Below the pieces are notes generated by a model. It searched no databases, was not told the origin of the DNA, and saw only the letters and a program-made list of their open reading frames with translations. Both the position numbers and the translations under genes were made by a program. From contig JASPKZ010008351.1 of NCBI GenBank assembly GCA_030220185.1, positions 744,001 through 808,000 on the forward strand: a DNA stretch of 64,000 bases. The letters are read 5' to 3'. This DNA comes from Diploptera punctata (lineage: Eukaryota > Arthropoda > Insecta > Blattodea > Blaberidae). Below are positions 24,456 through 38,400 of this stretch, piece by piece (position 1 is the first letter of the stretch; the number at the start of each line of letters is the position of its first letter).

Positions 24456-27400
24456 TTAAATAATATTAAGATTTACAAATATTTTAAATTGGTATCTTAA
24501 CTTCTAAAACTCCTCTTTTAGACTGTAACAGGACACATGGCCTAATACTTGCATGGATGATGATGATGATGATCTTAACTTCTACACGCTGGAGTATTTA
24601 AAATCCCTTATGAGTTGTGGGCTGGGATTTAAATCTCCCTCTGACTTTAAATCCACACTAGAGCACATACATATACAAAAACAATTTTTTTAAATGAAAA
24701 AACTATTAGAGATAAAAATATAAAACAACTTTTATTTGAATCGGAAGGGAGTATATTATTCAATACCATGATTCATATTTAGAATAGATTTATTTAGCCT
24801 GGTGGAGTTAAGGCCACGTGGCCTTCTCTTCCACTTACCGGGACAAACATATGTTACATTAAAAATACAAAAAATTATAATTACAGTATGTACTAAAGAA
24901 TTAATTCTCTGGCCTCACTGAACAATAATGAAAATAATGTCTAATAATACAATAAAATTAAATACAATTAAAATGAAACTAATAGAATAATTGTATTTGA
25001 AGAGAAAAATTTTCGCCCAGACTGAGACTTGAACCCAGGATCTTTGGCTTTCTAGGCCAATGCTCTACCATCTGAGCTATCGAGGCGAGTTCCGATCTAG
25101 AATAATGTATACTCAAAGGTATAACAGTTTGAATCTACTATACATAAAAAGAAAATAAAAAATATACACAAAGAAAGTAATAAACTATAATGATTATTAA
25201 GTAATTATAATGATTATATTATTTTCAGTCTGATCATCTTACCTCAATATTAATATTGAGGTAAGATGATCACACTAAAAATAATATAATTAAAATAATC
25301 TCAAAATATCACTTCCTAAAATTAAATATTAAACTATAATGAATTAATCTATCACTTATATATAAGACATTAGGTAAATATATTAGATAATTATATATCT
25401 TAATACTATTTTCATTAAATGTAATTATATATCTTAATACTATTTTCATTAAATAATGAAAAAAAAATTATTAATAGTTAAAAAAGTAATATTAGTAAGG
25501 TGTTCCTGTTAATAATTTTATTTTCAATTTGTTTCTGAAAGATGGTAAAGTTTGGCAGTCTCTGATAGAGAGTGGAAGCGAATTCCATATTCTAGCAAGA
25601 GACTGTAAAAGATTTTGAATAATAGGTAAGTGTGATGAGGAGGGATTTAAAGGAAAATGTGCTGATGGGAGGGTATCTAATTTATGTGTATCAGAGAGTC
25701 TAGTGAAGCAGTGTGATAAATAATAAGGGAATGATTTGTATAATATTTTATAGAGAAGAGATAGGGAATGGATGGTTCTACGATCTTGTAGACGAAGCCA
25801 TGACAATTGTCCCAGGGATGCTGTAATGCGTTCAAATCTGCGAATACCACAAATAAAATGTATACAAGAATTATGAACAATTATGAATTATTTACGTATA
25901 ATAGAGAATTTTATTATTAAAAATTACAATTTTTTCCACAAGGTCTTTTTTTAAGGTGACTATACAGTTTCTCTGTCATAAATTAGTGAACATACCCATG
26001 AACAAGAAAATTATGAAAAAGAAAATGAACGCATAATCAACATGACTACAAATAAGGGATTTGAAGAAAGGATGATACACAAGAAAGTAAACAAATTCAA
26101 AAGATAAAAGTTAATTAACAAAAGTAAACTTCTAAAAGAAATTATATTATATTTAATATTTAATTTTAGGAAGTTATATTTTGAGGTTATTTTAATTATA
26201 TTATTTTTGGTCTGGACATCTTACCTCAATATTAATGTTGATTTGTTCTTGGACATGTTTCAAAACAATTCTCTGTTTTATCTTCAGCTTTCTATCATGC
26301 CACAAGTGATTTCCAATTTATCTAGATAATTTGAAAATCAAGAGTGGCATTTGTTAGGACTATTTAACAAATAAAATTAAGCTGTTAACTCACAAATCAT
26401 TATTTAACTATGGAAACTGGGAAAAAATACTTTTAAGAAAGTGCAAACAGTGGTTTCTTTTTTTGGTGGTATAATCAATTGCTACAAATGTTTTTAAAAT
26501 AACTCCTGCATGTGCTATGTGTTGACATTCATGCACTATATATACAATTTGGTAGCTGTATCTCTTAGGGAGTCGGTCACTGCAAAATAATGCTATGACC
26601 TATTCAGAATGTTAAAAAGGAGTTAGTTTCTTTATTATGATAAACTTTAGTTGGTATATTCTAGGTGAAACACGACTGTGATTGGTTGTAAATCGAAAAT
26701 CATTGAAATGTGATTGGTCATTGACTCCCATTTGGGGCATGAGTTAAATAGTCAGATTAAATGCAGGGAATGTGAGAAAGTCTACATAGTGAAAACAAAG
26801 AGAAATTTAAAAACTAGAGCGAAAGAATATCATAGGAATGTCAAGAATAGGGAAGTAGAAGAATCTGCTGTAGCAGCCCATGCTTGGTCAGAAAAAAACA
26901 TCAAATCAAAAGGAAGGCTAAATTAGTAATACAAATAGGAAAACCAAAGAACTCATGGTTTGAGAATAAATCTACATTAAAAAAGGAGAAAATAATGAAC
27001 TTTGAAATTCCTGGAGAAAATGGTTTGATTTTGAGATTCTTCAGTCTACTAACAGAGGGAGCAAGAGATGGCTCTTCAAGATGACATTACAATGTTCGTG
27101 AAAATGTTGGGGATGGAACCAAAGAAGGTCCCAAAACTAGTCTAAGAAGAATAAGAATATGAGATGAGGTGATAAAATTTTACTTAAAAAAATTATTAAG
27201 AATTCCTAGAAAAGCCATGGAAAATAAAATCTAGGGAAGACAACATTGCATAGTCCACATAAAAGATGGCCATTATTGGGAGAAGAGAGACATATAGTGA
27301 AAAAGATTATGGTCAGAATATAGTATTAAAGAATTATGAACAGATAGAGGCCAATGGAAGGCTTTGTGAATTCTTAGCTTAGAAACATCTTTTAACGACA

Positions 27401-30400
27401 ATAATGCTAATGATGAAGTTGATGATGATGATAATTCAAGAATGCTTCTTATTTAAATACATTTGTACCTGTGTAAAATAGGAGACCAATATGACTTTTT
27501 CTTTTGTTTTGCTCAGTTTTTCAAGGAAGCACATTACAACATTTAACTTCCCCGACTGGTTCAACGATTCACAGTCACTTCTTGAGAACATTTCACATAG
27601 ATGCTGTAATATATCCTCCTGTAACAATAAAGTCAAAATTAATTTTGAATTTTCATACCTATTTGATTCAGCGTTAAGGCTCAAATCTATGAACGCATTA
27701 GACCATAAAAGCTGTTCTCTGCCTGTATTCTGCTGAGAAAGTTGCAACCAAATACATTTTTGCGTACTCAAAAATCTGTTCATGTGATAATAATTGTTGA
27801 AATTCCTAAGCAACCTGGCGAGGTGACTTAGCAGAGAAATGAACCGTGAGTAACCCGATGGGAAGCAATGGTAACCGATGTAATTTGAAACCTTGCCGCG
27901 TACCTTGCTACTTTATTCAAGATGTCGGATCTTGAAGACTTTGATCATGTTTTCGGTATACACGGAGAAGAGGAATTTGATAGAGTCTACCAAAGAATTC
28001 AACTGGAAGAACAGGAGAATCGGCGTAATATTGCGTGATGCAGACGTCGTATACGGTATTATTTGCGGGACGCAAGCATAAATGCGTTCCTCTAGCAGAC
28101 GAAAATAACGGAAGTGGTTTTATCGCTGAGAATTCTGGGTAATTTCTTGCCAATATTACGAAAACGACGACTTTCATGCATGACCAGTTAGTGGGTAGCT
28201 AATTCGATCTTTGCACTTGCTCACGGTAAGTCAGCTCACCAGTGATTGGAAGTAATTTGAGTAGACTAATGTATTTGCATGCGGCCCTAAAACTACTATT
28301 ATGCAGGTAGACTGTTCCGAAACCATCATTTATACTGTTAAATGACAACTAAATAAAAATGATAACTTGAACAAGTCTTCAATTTAGAACTTTTGAACAT
28401 CAATCAAGCACTTTACTGAGAGATATTGAATGATCCATGCTTAAACACTATTGTTCAGCTGTGCATCTACAAGCATATTCATCATTTAACAGTAACATGA
28501 TCCGACGAAGAACTTAAAATATTTATTTAACTTTCACAGGGAAAGAACACTATGAGGTTTAATTTAAGAATTAAATTAATGTTTTTATTACCTCACCTCA
28601 TATCCTTTTCCAAAACTGCAGTATAGAAGAAAAAAGGATATGAGGTGAGGTAATAAAAACATTAATTTAATTCTTAACTTAAGATATATTCATTGTTCAA
28701 AAGCACGGCCACTTTTTTACTTTTAACAGCTGTGCATGCTAATCTGCTTTTTTTTTTGTATATACATAATTTCATAATATTTATACTACTTTTATTACAA
28801 ATAAAACATAAAAATCATATATAATAAGTAGAGTCTGGATTTTTATGTAATAAAAGGTAAGATTGCAACATAGTATAATTAGAAGTTAGACTTATGACTG
28901 TCTTTTGTTTTGGTTCCACACACAAACAGTTGAATCGTATAATGAGAAGTAAGACTTCTGACTGTCTTTTGTCTATGTTCCATACACAAACAGTTGAATA
29001 ATATATACTATCTGTATTGCAATCTTATCTTTTATTACATACAAATCCAGACTCTAATAATAAGGAAAATAAGAAACAATAAATTGAAATTATTCATTCC
29101 TGTACCTCTGCTGGTTGATAATCTGACTGTCGAGATTTGAGCAGAGAAGGATGATTACAAATCTTCTTGAGTGCAGTAATCACAGCAAGATGAGCTACAC
29201 CTTCTGGTCCAAATTCACTTCCTCGGCTTTCCCAATAATCAACTGCTGCTTCATACATACGTTGCTGAAAATCATTTATTTAAATTACTATCGGCTTTAA
29301 TAATAACACAGGTGTTTATCATCATCATGGTACATTCACGAATTCAGGCCATTTGTTGACCTGTTTCGGCCTCAAGAGAAACACCATCCAAAAGTCTTTT
29401 GAGTGGACGTCCTGGTCTTCTTCTTCCTGCAGGTTGATATCTTAACATTTGTTTGGGTATTCTTTATCTTCCATTCGATGAACATGTTGCATCCGTCTTC
29501 ACTTATAATCAGAAATTTTGTTTTCTAAAGGTTCCATGTGTAATTCTTCTAAGATGTCTTCATTTTTTTTGTGATCTAGTAGTGTGTATCCTGCAGTCCT
29601 CCGAAGGTATCTCATTTCAGCAGATCTAAGTCTCTGTATATCCTTCTGTTTCAACGTCCATACTTCGCTACCAACAAAAGAGTTGGAAGAGCCAGTGTTT
29701 TATACACTTTTAGTCTTGAATGTTTTTGGACTAACTGTGGCTTGAAGATAGAATTTATTAACCCCAAAATCCTTTTAAAATTTTGATTTTTTGCATTTAC
29801 ATCCTCTTATTCTTCATATGAGATATTGCATCTTATATATGTAAAATTATTTATCTGCTCCAAAATTTTATTGTCAAAGTACAATTTCGCTTCTGACAGG
29901 ATCTACACCTTGAAACGCCATAATTTTTGTTTTCTCTGTAGATATCTTCAATCCATATTCTTCTGTAATTTTGTTAAGTTCTTATATATATAAATATATA
30001 TAATTTTGTTAAGTTCTTATATATATATATTTTCGCAGATATAAGTATGATTAAAAAAGTTTTCTTGGGTTTTCCGCATCATGGATTCAAGGTCGGCCTC
30101 TGGCTACTGGAATCCACGCAACATTAGGCATGATTACATTTTTTCTCACTAACAGATCTAACATGAATGTTAATGTTATTAATAAATTACAATAGGAAGT
30201 AACTTTATGAGGTTCTTAATAAAATAAAGTGAATTCGGTCATCTTACCTCATAAATCATGATGTTTCATTTGACATGTTTTGATATGCCATCGGGTTGTC
30301 CAGACTTGATTTTTATGTTGTTGGCCCTGGATGTCAACTCTCACTCCTTCTGGTTGACCAAAAACTTGTGAATCAAATGTTTTTCGCCGGGAATTTCAAA

Positions 30401-32434
30401 ATTCATAATCCTATTCTTATTCTTCTGGATGTAGATTTTTCTCCCAAATTTCCAAATTGTGAGCTTGTAAGTGTTTTCTAACTGTTGTAATAATTTTGTG
30501 TTTACGTTGATTTTATATTTTTCTGAACAGATGTGGGTAGCTATGCAGATTTTTCTATTTCTCCATTTTTTACATTGAACAATGGTAAACAAGATGGCAT
30601 CCTCCAGTATTTGTGACTTCAATAACCACTTTTCAGAATTAAAAGATTCTAAAGTTAAAGAAGAAACAACCAACACATCAAACAAAAATAAAAATCTAGA
30701 GAGTAAATTACTAAAACTAGAGAGAAATAAACATTATGCCATAATCATCCATTTGGATGTAGAAATTTATCTTTTGTGCATTAGATTTTCCAGACATTTA
30801 GAGATCTCATTTGCTGAAAATTTGGAAAGGAATTTTTTCACCAAAACTCAATTGAAACATGGGGAGAAAAGTTGAAAAACAAAAAAAAAAAGAAAATCAA
30901 AAACTTAATTAATAAGTAAAAAAGAGAAGAATATTAAAAAACCATTAAAAAATAAACACACTAAATCTAAAAATGAAATTAGAAAGAACTTAACACTAAA
31001 CAATGTTAAAAATGTATCAACTGAAACATTTAGCCATGAAGAAATTCAATTCTTGGAAAAGGGCAAGAAGACAAGTTTAAAAAATATTCAATATTTTCTT
31101 TTAGTACTATTATGAGAATATGTAAAAACTCCAAGTGTGACAGGCCTAGAAGGCCCTAGGCCTACCAGCCGGCCTCACATCCACATGTGTTAATCACAGA
31201 GGTAGACGATCATCTAACCAGTGTAGGGGTGACATGTGGTCAGCATGTTGGGTCCCCAGCCGTTATAGCTGGTCTATGAGAAAATGTAATAAAAATAATT
31301 AGACAATAACAGAAATATATAATTTACTGCTATTCACTCAAGTATCGTAGATATGATGTAATTAAGCTATTGAAATGTCTCAAAACAATATATGCAGTGA
31401 GTATCTGCCGACCTATGGCCGGGATAGCGGGAAAAGTGCATGCAGCCACTGAGTCCTCACTCTGCATCATGCGGCAGAGCAACTGCACAGCTCTTTTCCT
31501 ACTTCTTTAACTTGGTTTGTGCATGACCATGAAAATAGCAAAAGTAAATTAGATACCATTTGACAGGAGATGTTGAAAATGTTCTCCTCGTACTTCCATG
31601 CATTTTCGGCACCTTGCTAGGAAACCCTCATTCACACACATTAGTTCTGTTATTGAGTTTATTTCTGTTCTGATATAATCTTTCAGATCGTCTAACGTGT
31701 GGGGTTTTTTGCATACACTTTATTTTTAAGTAAATGAAATTCGCAAACAGTTAAATCTGGAAACCATGATGGCCACAAGCCCACACTAATAACCCGATCT
31801 TAAAAAATTTAATTAATCAATTTTAACGAGTCTTCAGTTGCATTACAGTTATTCTGTATAGTTTCAAACATAAAAGTCTCGTAGCTCGCAATGCTGACGC
31901 CTTCGGAATATCAGTTTCTTGTGCAAGTCGTCTTAGAGATTTTGTTGGCATATGTTCTAATCTTCCTCCTATTTCATCTAATTTTTCCTGAGAAAGCACA
32001 CATTTTGTTACCTTTGGTTTCTTATCAAGCACAGAACCCGTTTATCTAAATTTGCTTACAAGTTGTCGAACAGTATCTATATTTTTGGAGGATTTACATC
32101 TGGAAATTGTGTTCAAAATCATCTAATAACTTCTCTGCAAGACTCTGTTTTCATATAATCATCGTACATAAATCCCCTATCCTGTACTGTAAACACAGAT
32201 TGAGGCATAATAACTATGAACTAAGACCACTAATATGAGAACACACAATGCGTGTTTCATCTTACAAGCATGAAACTCAACTGCCTCGCCAGGCAGTTAA
32301 GTTTCAATATCTTGGCGGTGCAAGTTTATGACTCACAGTGAGCCGTACAGTTACTATGTCGCGTGACACGAAGTAAGGACTCAGGAGCTGCAGGTGCTTT
32401 TCCCGCTAGCCCGGCCATAAGTCAGGAGATCCTC

Positions 32435-32471
<37 letters not shown>

Positions 32472-35400
32472 TCTCTTCAAATTTAATTTATCATTCATTG
32501 AGAAATGTTAAATTAATAACAAAAACATCATTAGAAGCCTTACTAGCTTTATAAAGTGATGTTAAATTCCCAATAAATGTCTTCTTAACTAAGAAGCCGC
32601 CATTTGCAAAGATAGAAGCAATGGTTTCAAAAGCATTTGGCGATAGGGAATTACAACGTATATAAGAGAAAAATTTGCATCTAGATCATAACTCGCCTCG
32701 GTAGCTCAGTTGGTAGAGCACTTGGCCCGGAAAGCTAAGGGTCCCGGGTTCGAGTCCCGGTCTAGGCGAAAATTTTTCTCTTCAAATTTAATTTATCTTT
32801 CATTGAGAAATGTTAAATTAATAATAAAAACATCATTAGAAGCCTTACTAGCTTTATAAAGTAATGTTAAATTCCCAATAAATGTCTTCTTAACTAAGAA
32901 GCCGCCATTTGCAAAGATAGAAGCAATGGTTTCAAAAGCATTTGGCGATAGGGAATTACAACGTATATAAGAGAAAAATTTGCGTCTAGATCGTAACTCG
33001 CCTCGGTAGCTCAGTTGGTAGAGCACTTGGCCCGGAAAGCCAAGGGTCCCGGGTTCGAGTCCCGGTCTAGGCAAAAATTTTTCTCTTCAAATTCAAATTT
33101 AATATATAGAGTGTGGAAACTTCAGTCTGCAATAAAACTACAAATATGAGGTGAGTCAAAATAGCCTAACTCTTAATAATTAAAATAAACCTCATGGTGT
33201 TACTTCCCTTTAAAATATTAAATCTGAAGAAAAAATCGAACAGATTCTGTGGAAAAACAATAATTATAAGAATTAAATGAATCGTGATTTCTTCTTACCT
33301 CATACTTCTATGTTTTTTAAACACAGCCACTGCAGTATCAGCGACCCATTGTCGTCATCTTCAGCTGTTTTCACGACTGTCAATTTTTTCTTTTGCCGGT
33401 AATTATCCAAACTGCCATCTGGTGTTCTTTTGAAGGAATTATTTTCTAAACTGCCATTTGATGTTCTTTTGAATTAATCATTTTCTAAACTGCCATCTGT
33501 TGTATTTTTGAAGAACTTTGTAATCAAGCTCGGTTTGTCTGGAATCTCAAAGTTCATGGTTCTGGTATGGTTTTTTTGAATATATATTTTTTCCCAAACT
33601 GTTAAATCCAAAGGATTGGATAGATGTTTCAAATGTTTTGCTTCTTTTTTATAGTAGCACATAGTTTATTAGAGCATCATAGAATTAAAAAAGAAGCAAA
33701 ACTTTTGAAGCATCTATCCAATCCTTTGGATTTAACAGTTTGGAAAAAAATATATATTCAAAAAACCATACCAGAACCATGAACTTAGAGATTCTAGACG
33801 AACCGAGCTTGATTACAAAGCTCTTCAAAAATACAACAGATGACAGTTTAGAAAATGATTCATTCAAAAGAACACCAGATGGCAGTTTAGAAAATAATTC
33901 CTTCAAAAGAACACCAGATGGCAGTTTGGATAATTACTGGCAAAAGAAAAAATTGACAGCCGTGAAAACAGCTGAAGATGACGACAATGATACTGCAGTG
34001 CTGTGTTTAAAAAACAGAAGTATGAGGTAAGAAGAAATCACGATTCATTTAATTCTTATGAATTGAACCTCATATTGTTAAAAATTCCCAAATTTGATAT
34101 ATAAAAAACAATAATTACCTGGAGAGGTGTGCTGATACAGAAAACAACTATTTCCTGTTTAGTTGGCAGATACTTATCAATAACTTCTTGTGTACGTCTT
34201 AAAATGAACCAACTTGAGCAGTGATTTAATTCTCTTGCTCTCTGCTCACCTAATTCACAAGTATCATCATCTGCACTAGGCTGCCTAGATGCCAATATGG
34301 GTTCTTCATAATATTTTTTAAATTCTACAAGAAAAAGTAGAATAATATTTATTAAATAATTAATAATAAATACTGTTGATTAATTAAGTACAAAATATAT
34401 GATAAACGATAAACTATTTTTTAACCAATAATTTATCAGGCCCACTAACTAGAAACCACATATGCTATCAACTGAGCTAAGTGGTGTATTATGAAGATGC
34501 CATAACTAAAATTGTTTTCTGATACATATTATATTTGATGATTTTAAATTTCAGCTGCAAATAGTACACTTGAAATTATCACAATAATTAAAACACTTCA
34601 GGAAACAATAAAAATGCAAAATTGTATACCTGTTAATATTTTATTTTAGGAAGTGATATTTTGAGGTTATTTTAATTAAATTATTTTTAGTCTGTTCATC
34701 TTACCTCAATATTATAATTAATAATGATCAATATTATAATATTAAGGTAAGATGAACAGACTAAAAATAATTTAATTGTATACCTGTTACTGATCCAAGT
34801 ATTCCTGGATTTACGAAGTTCACAAGGGCATAAAATTCTTGTAAGTCATTTTGAATAGGAGTGCCTGTCAAAAGGATTCTACGACTGCATTCTAATTGAT
34901 TCAGCATCTGCAAATTAAAAGAAAAAAATAACTAAATTACAATTAATCAAGGAGTTAGACAAGGATGTGGTCTTTCACCAATGCTCTTCATAATATACAT
35001 GAACTAAGTTATTAAAGAATGGAGAGCATAACCAAATGGCAGTATACCACTTAATAGATTATATAATTTAGACACCCTATTATTTACAGATGACATTGTG
35101 TTTACAGCAAATTCAGAAGATGACCTACAATATTCAGTCCACTCTTTTCACCAAATTGCAATAAACTACAACATGGAAATCTCAACAGGAAAATATAAAG
35201 TCATGGCTTTCCTAGGAAAAGACCCAGTTCGCAGTAAAATTATTATTAATAATAAGATATTAGAACAAACTAACACATTTAATTACCTTGGATACCAAGT
35301 TACATACGAAGAGGTATAAAATTTAACAGAGTAACAGAAATTATAAATAATATTTTCAAGCCAAACACAGTACAGCAACACACATAAACTAGAATTTATA

Positions 35401-38400
35401 AACACTGGCCAGACCCATATTATGTTACGGCAGCGAGGCTGGACAATTCGCAGTGTAGATGAACAAAGACTAACTGCGGCAGAAATGAAATTTATGAGAA
35501 GTACTGCAGGTTACTCAAGAACAGACCATTAAAGGAGTTCTGAGATTCTCAATGAATTACAAACAGAATCAATCATGGAATATGTGCAAAAATACAGAAA
35601 CAACTGGAAATCTCATGTAAGAAGAATGAGCAGAACAAGAATACCATGTCACATCTTAAATTACCAGCCACCAGGCAAGATATTGTGCAACAGGCAGAAT
35701 ATGTAGCACAAATGAGGAATGAAAGAGGTGCATGGAAGCTTCTTGTAGGAAAAAAAAAAGTAAAGTGATCCCACAACAGCCCTTGGGGTAGTAAGAGGTT
35801 AAGGCTACCACTTTTTCTAGACAATCGGCACTTTATGTCAGCCGGGTTGTCAGCCCTGCATGACGGCCACCTTTACCCCCAGAACAAGCATCTGATACTC
35901 ATTTCTGTTAGAGGCTGAGTCGACCCCAGGGCCATAGTGCCGCCAGACGGTTTGGGTCAGTTTAAAAATCCTGACCCCAACGGGACTTGAACCCTCAACC
36001 CTCCGGCTTGTAGCTCAGTGCCTTAACCACTACGCTACGGCGTGCCCCCCATTCTTGTAGGAAAACCAGAGGGAAAACACCCAGTTGGTAGACCAAGAAT
36101 GAGGTGGGAGAATAACAATAACAATAACATTTGAGGGAAATAGATTGTACAGGGGATTGGAAAACATTAGCTCAAGGTAGGTATTTATGGAGAACTTATG
36201 TCCATGCAACCATGAACCTCTGGGTTTGAATGAGCCAGTGAGTTAGTTAGTTCATAGCACATTAGCAAACAGACTCAAACAAATACCACCAGAAAAGTCT
36301 AAATACTATGTTCAGAGAAAGAAAAAAAAGAATGGTGTATTAAAACTGAAAAGAATATTTATTCTGCCATATACATCATCAAGTCGGCCGCGGTGGACTA
36401 GTGGTTACGCTCCTTGCCTCTGGTCCCGAGGGTTGCAGGTTCAAACCCGGCCGGGGTCGATGGATTTTTTAGAATGGAAAAATCCAAGGAGCAAGTCCTC
36501 CGGGAGGGACTTTAAGCCGTGGGTCCCGAGTCTGAGGATTTTCAGGCTCGTAAAAAATCCTTAAGCCTGAATGAAAAGGCCTCTAAGCAAAATTTACCGA
36601 ATTTTCCCATCCTAGTACTATCTTGGTTTCCTAGATGTCAGTATGAGGCAGAACGCTGACCATGGACCACTCAAAAATGACATCTATACGAAAAAAGTGT
36701 AACTAAATTAATATGGTTCAAATTCTTCCCTGTAGGGGGAGAGTGCCTAAATCTCTGTAAAGGGAAAAAACATGGGCTTACAATACAATACATCATCATC
36801 ATCATCATCTTTAGCTCGACAACCCACCATGGGTCCTGGCTTTCCGATGAAGTCTCCACCATTCGTCTCTGTACCTTGTAGCACCCATTCAATTTCTCAC
36901 TTCAATAGCTCAGGCATCTTCCTTTATATCATCTCCCACCTGATTTTTTATCTTCCCCTCCGCCTGCCTCCTGATTCAGATCGGAGAACTCTACTACCTG
37001 GTATTCATTCCTCCATTCTTATTAAATGTCCAGCCCATCTCAAATGGTCCATTTTTATGAACACAGTTATTGTAGGCTCCCTGATTAATTCATGCAGCTC
37101 AACATGACATTAATTCAAAACGCTGAACTTTTCCATTGAATCAACAGGTTACGCTAGAATTTGTTTCTTTGCAAAATTCAAAAGGTGGAACTTTTGGATT
37201 GAGTCATTGTCAGGATTCATTCCATGCACTGGCTGTTACATGAGTGACAAGCGACATGAAGGCAAACAATGCAGTCCCTTGATGTTATATTTTTAATTAA
37301 CATGTTCCAGAATTGGATATAGTTTTATTTTAAAAGAAAAATTATGTTCGAACCAGGAGTCGAACCCCGGAACTCTGACTCTGTTCGACTCACGGTTCGA
37401 ACGTAATTTTTCTTTCTAAAATAAAACTATATACAATTTTGGAACTAGCTAATTTAAAATATAACATCAAAATAGTAGCTTTAACTGCTTAAAAATTAAT
37501 GTTTAAATTCTCAATAAAAGATACTTCGAAAAGAAGTCATCAGATGGCATTTTTGATAGTGATGGCTATCGGCCTTGGATAAAGCAGCAAGGTACACGGC
37601 AAGGTTTCAAACTACATCGGTTACCATCAGGTTGCTCACAATTTGTTTCTCTGCTAAGTCACCTCGCCAGGTAGCTTAGGAATTCCAAGAATTATTATCG
37701 CATGAACAGATTTTTGAGTATGCAAAAACGTATTTGGATGCAACTTTCTCAGCAGAGTACAGGCAGAGAACGACTTTTATGGTCTAATGCGTTCATAGAT
37801 TTGAGCCTAAGATGCTAATCAACCATAGTGACAATTATGGTACAGAGACGGTTATCAGTTCTGAAAACCCTTTAAATATCTTTGAATAAATTAGATTCTG
37901 TAATAAGTCACTACAGACTACTTTCTTATATCAAATGCTTACCAACACCCTTGAACATTCTAGGAAAGTTTATCAGTATAACAATTTCCATACTATATAA
38001 CAAATCTCTAACAATATCAACGTAGAGGCATTCAGTTTGAGAGAAGGAGAATATTTCTATTCACCATATCCTCTGTTCTTTGTAGCGATTAATATGATAG
38101 GAGACATATAAACTAAGATACAACTCTAATATGCATGGATCTGAAACTAAAATGTTCCGAAATATATTAAATTGTTATTAAAATTAAATAAATCTATAAA
38201 TAATGAAAATAGAATATATTACTAATATCGCTATAAAATATGTATGTGGAAAAGTAGAAATATATCCAGGTAAAAATTCCACGTACATTTGTCTAGAATA
38301 AAATACTGTAAAACGCTACCTGCTATACAAATGACAAATAATAGAATAAAGAGGTATTGTCAGAACTCTACCTACTACACAACTTTACAAATAATATAGG

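Noticed and set aside
24536..24575. GATGATGATGATGATG runs here and elsewhere as possible CRISPR-like or regulatory repeats.
   Set aside because: Simple microsatellite tails of LINE or SINE copies; no spaced direct repeats.
30582..30875. A 97-codon Lys/Asn-rich frame considered as a host gene.
   Set aside because: It starts at a PLE edge inside a RAD54B intron, has no recognised domain and a composition typical of AT-rich repeats. Listed only as unassigned.
32695..33072. Two cloverleaf-like sequences that could be tRNA-Ser (GGA) genes.
   Set aside because: C at the position before the anticodon, imperfect acceptor stems, and embedding in a repeated unit with many decayed copies mark them as SINE heads.
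34784..34796. An alternative donor for exon 9 at GTAACA (exon end 34791).
   Set aside because: It leaves exon 10 in the wrong frame; the GTATAC donor gives [13 protein letters not shown], which fits the family.
36772..37107. A 111-codon frame on the + strand.
   Set aside because: Antisense of a LINE 3' ORF whose sense strand reads LRWAGH and GRP motifs.
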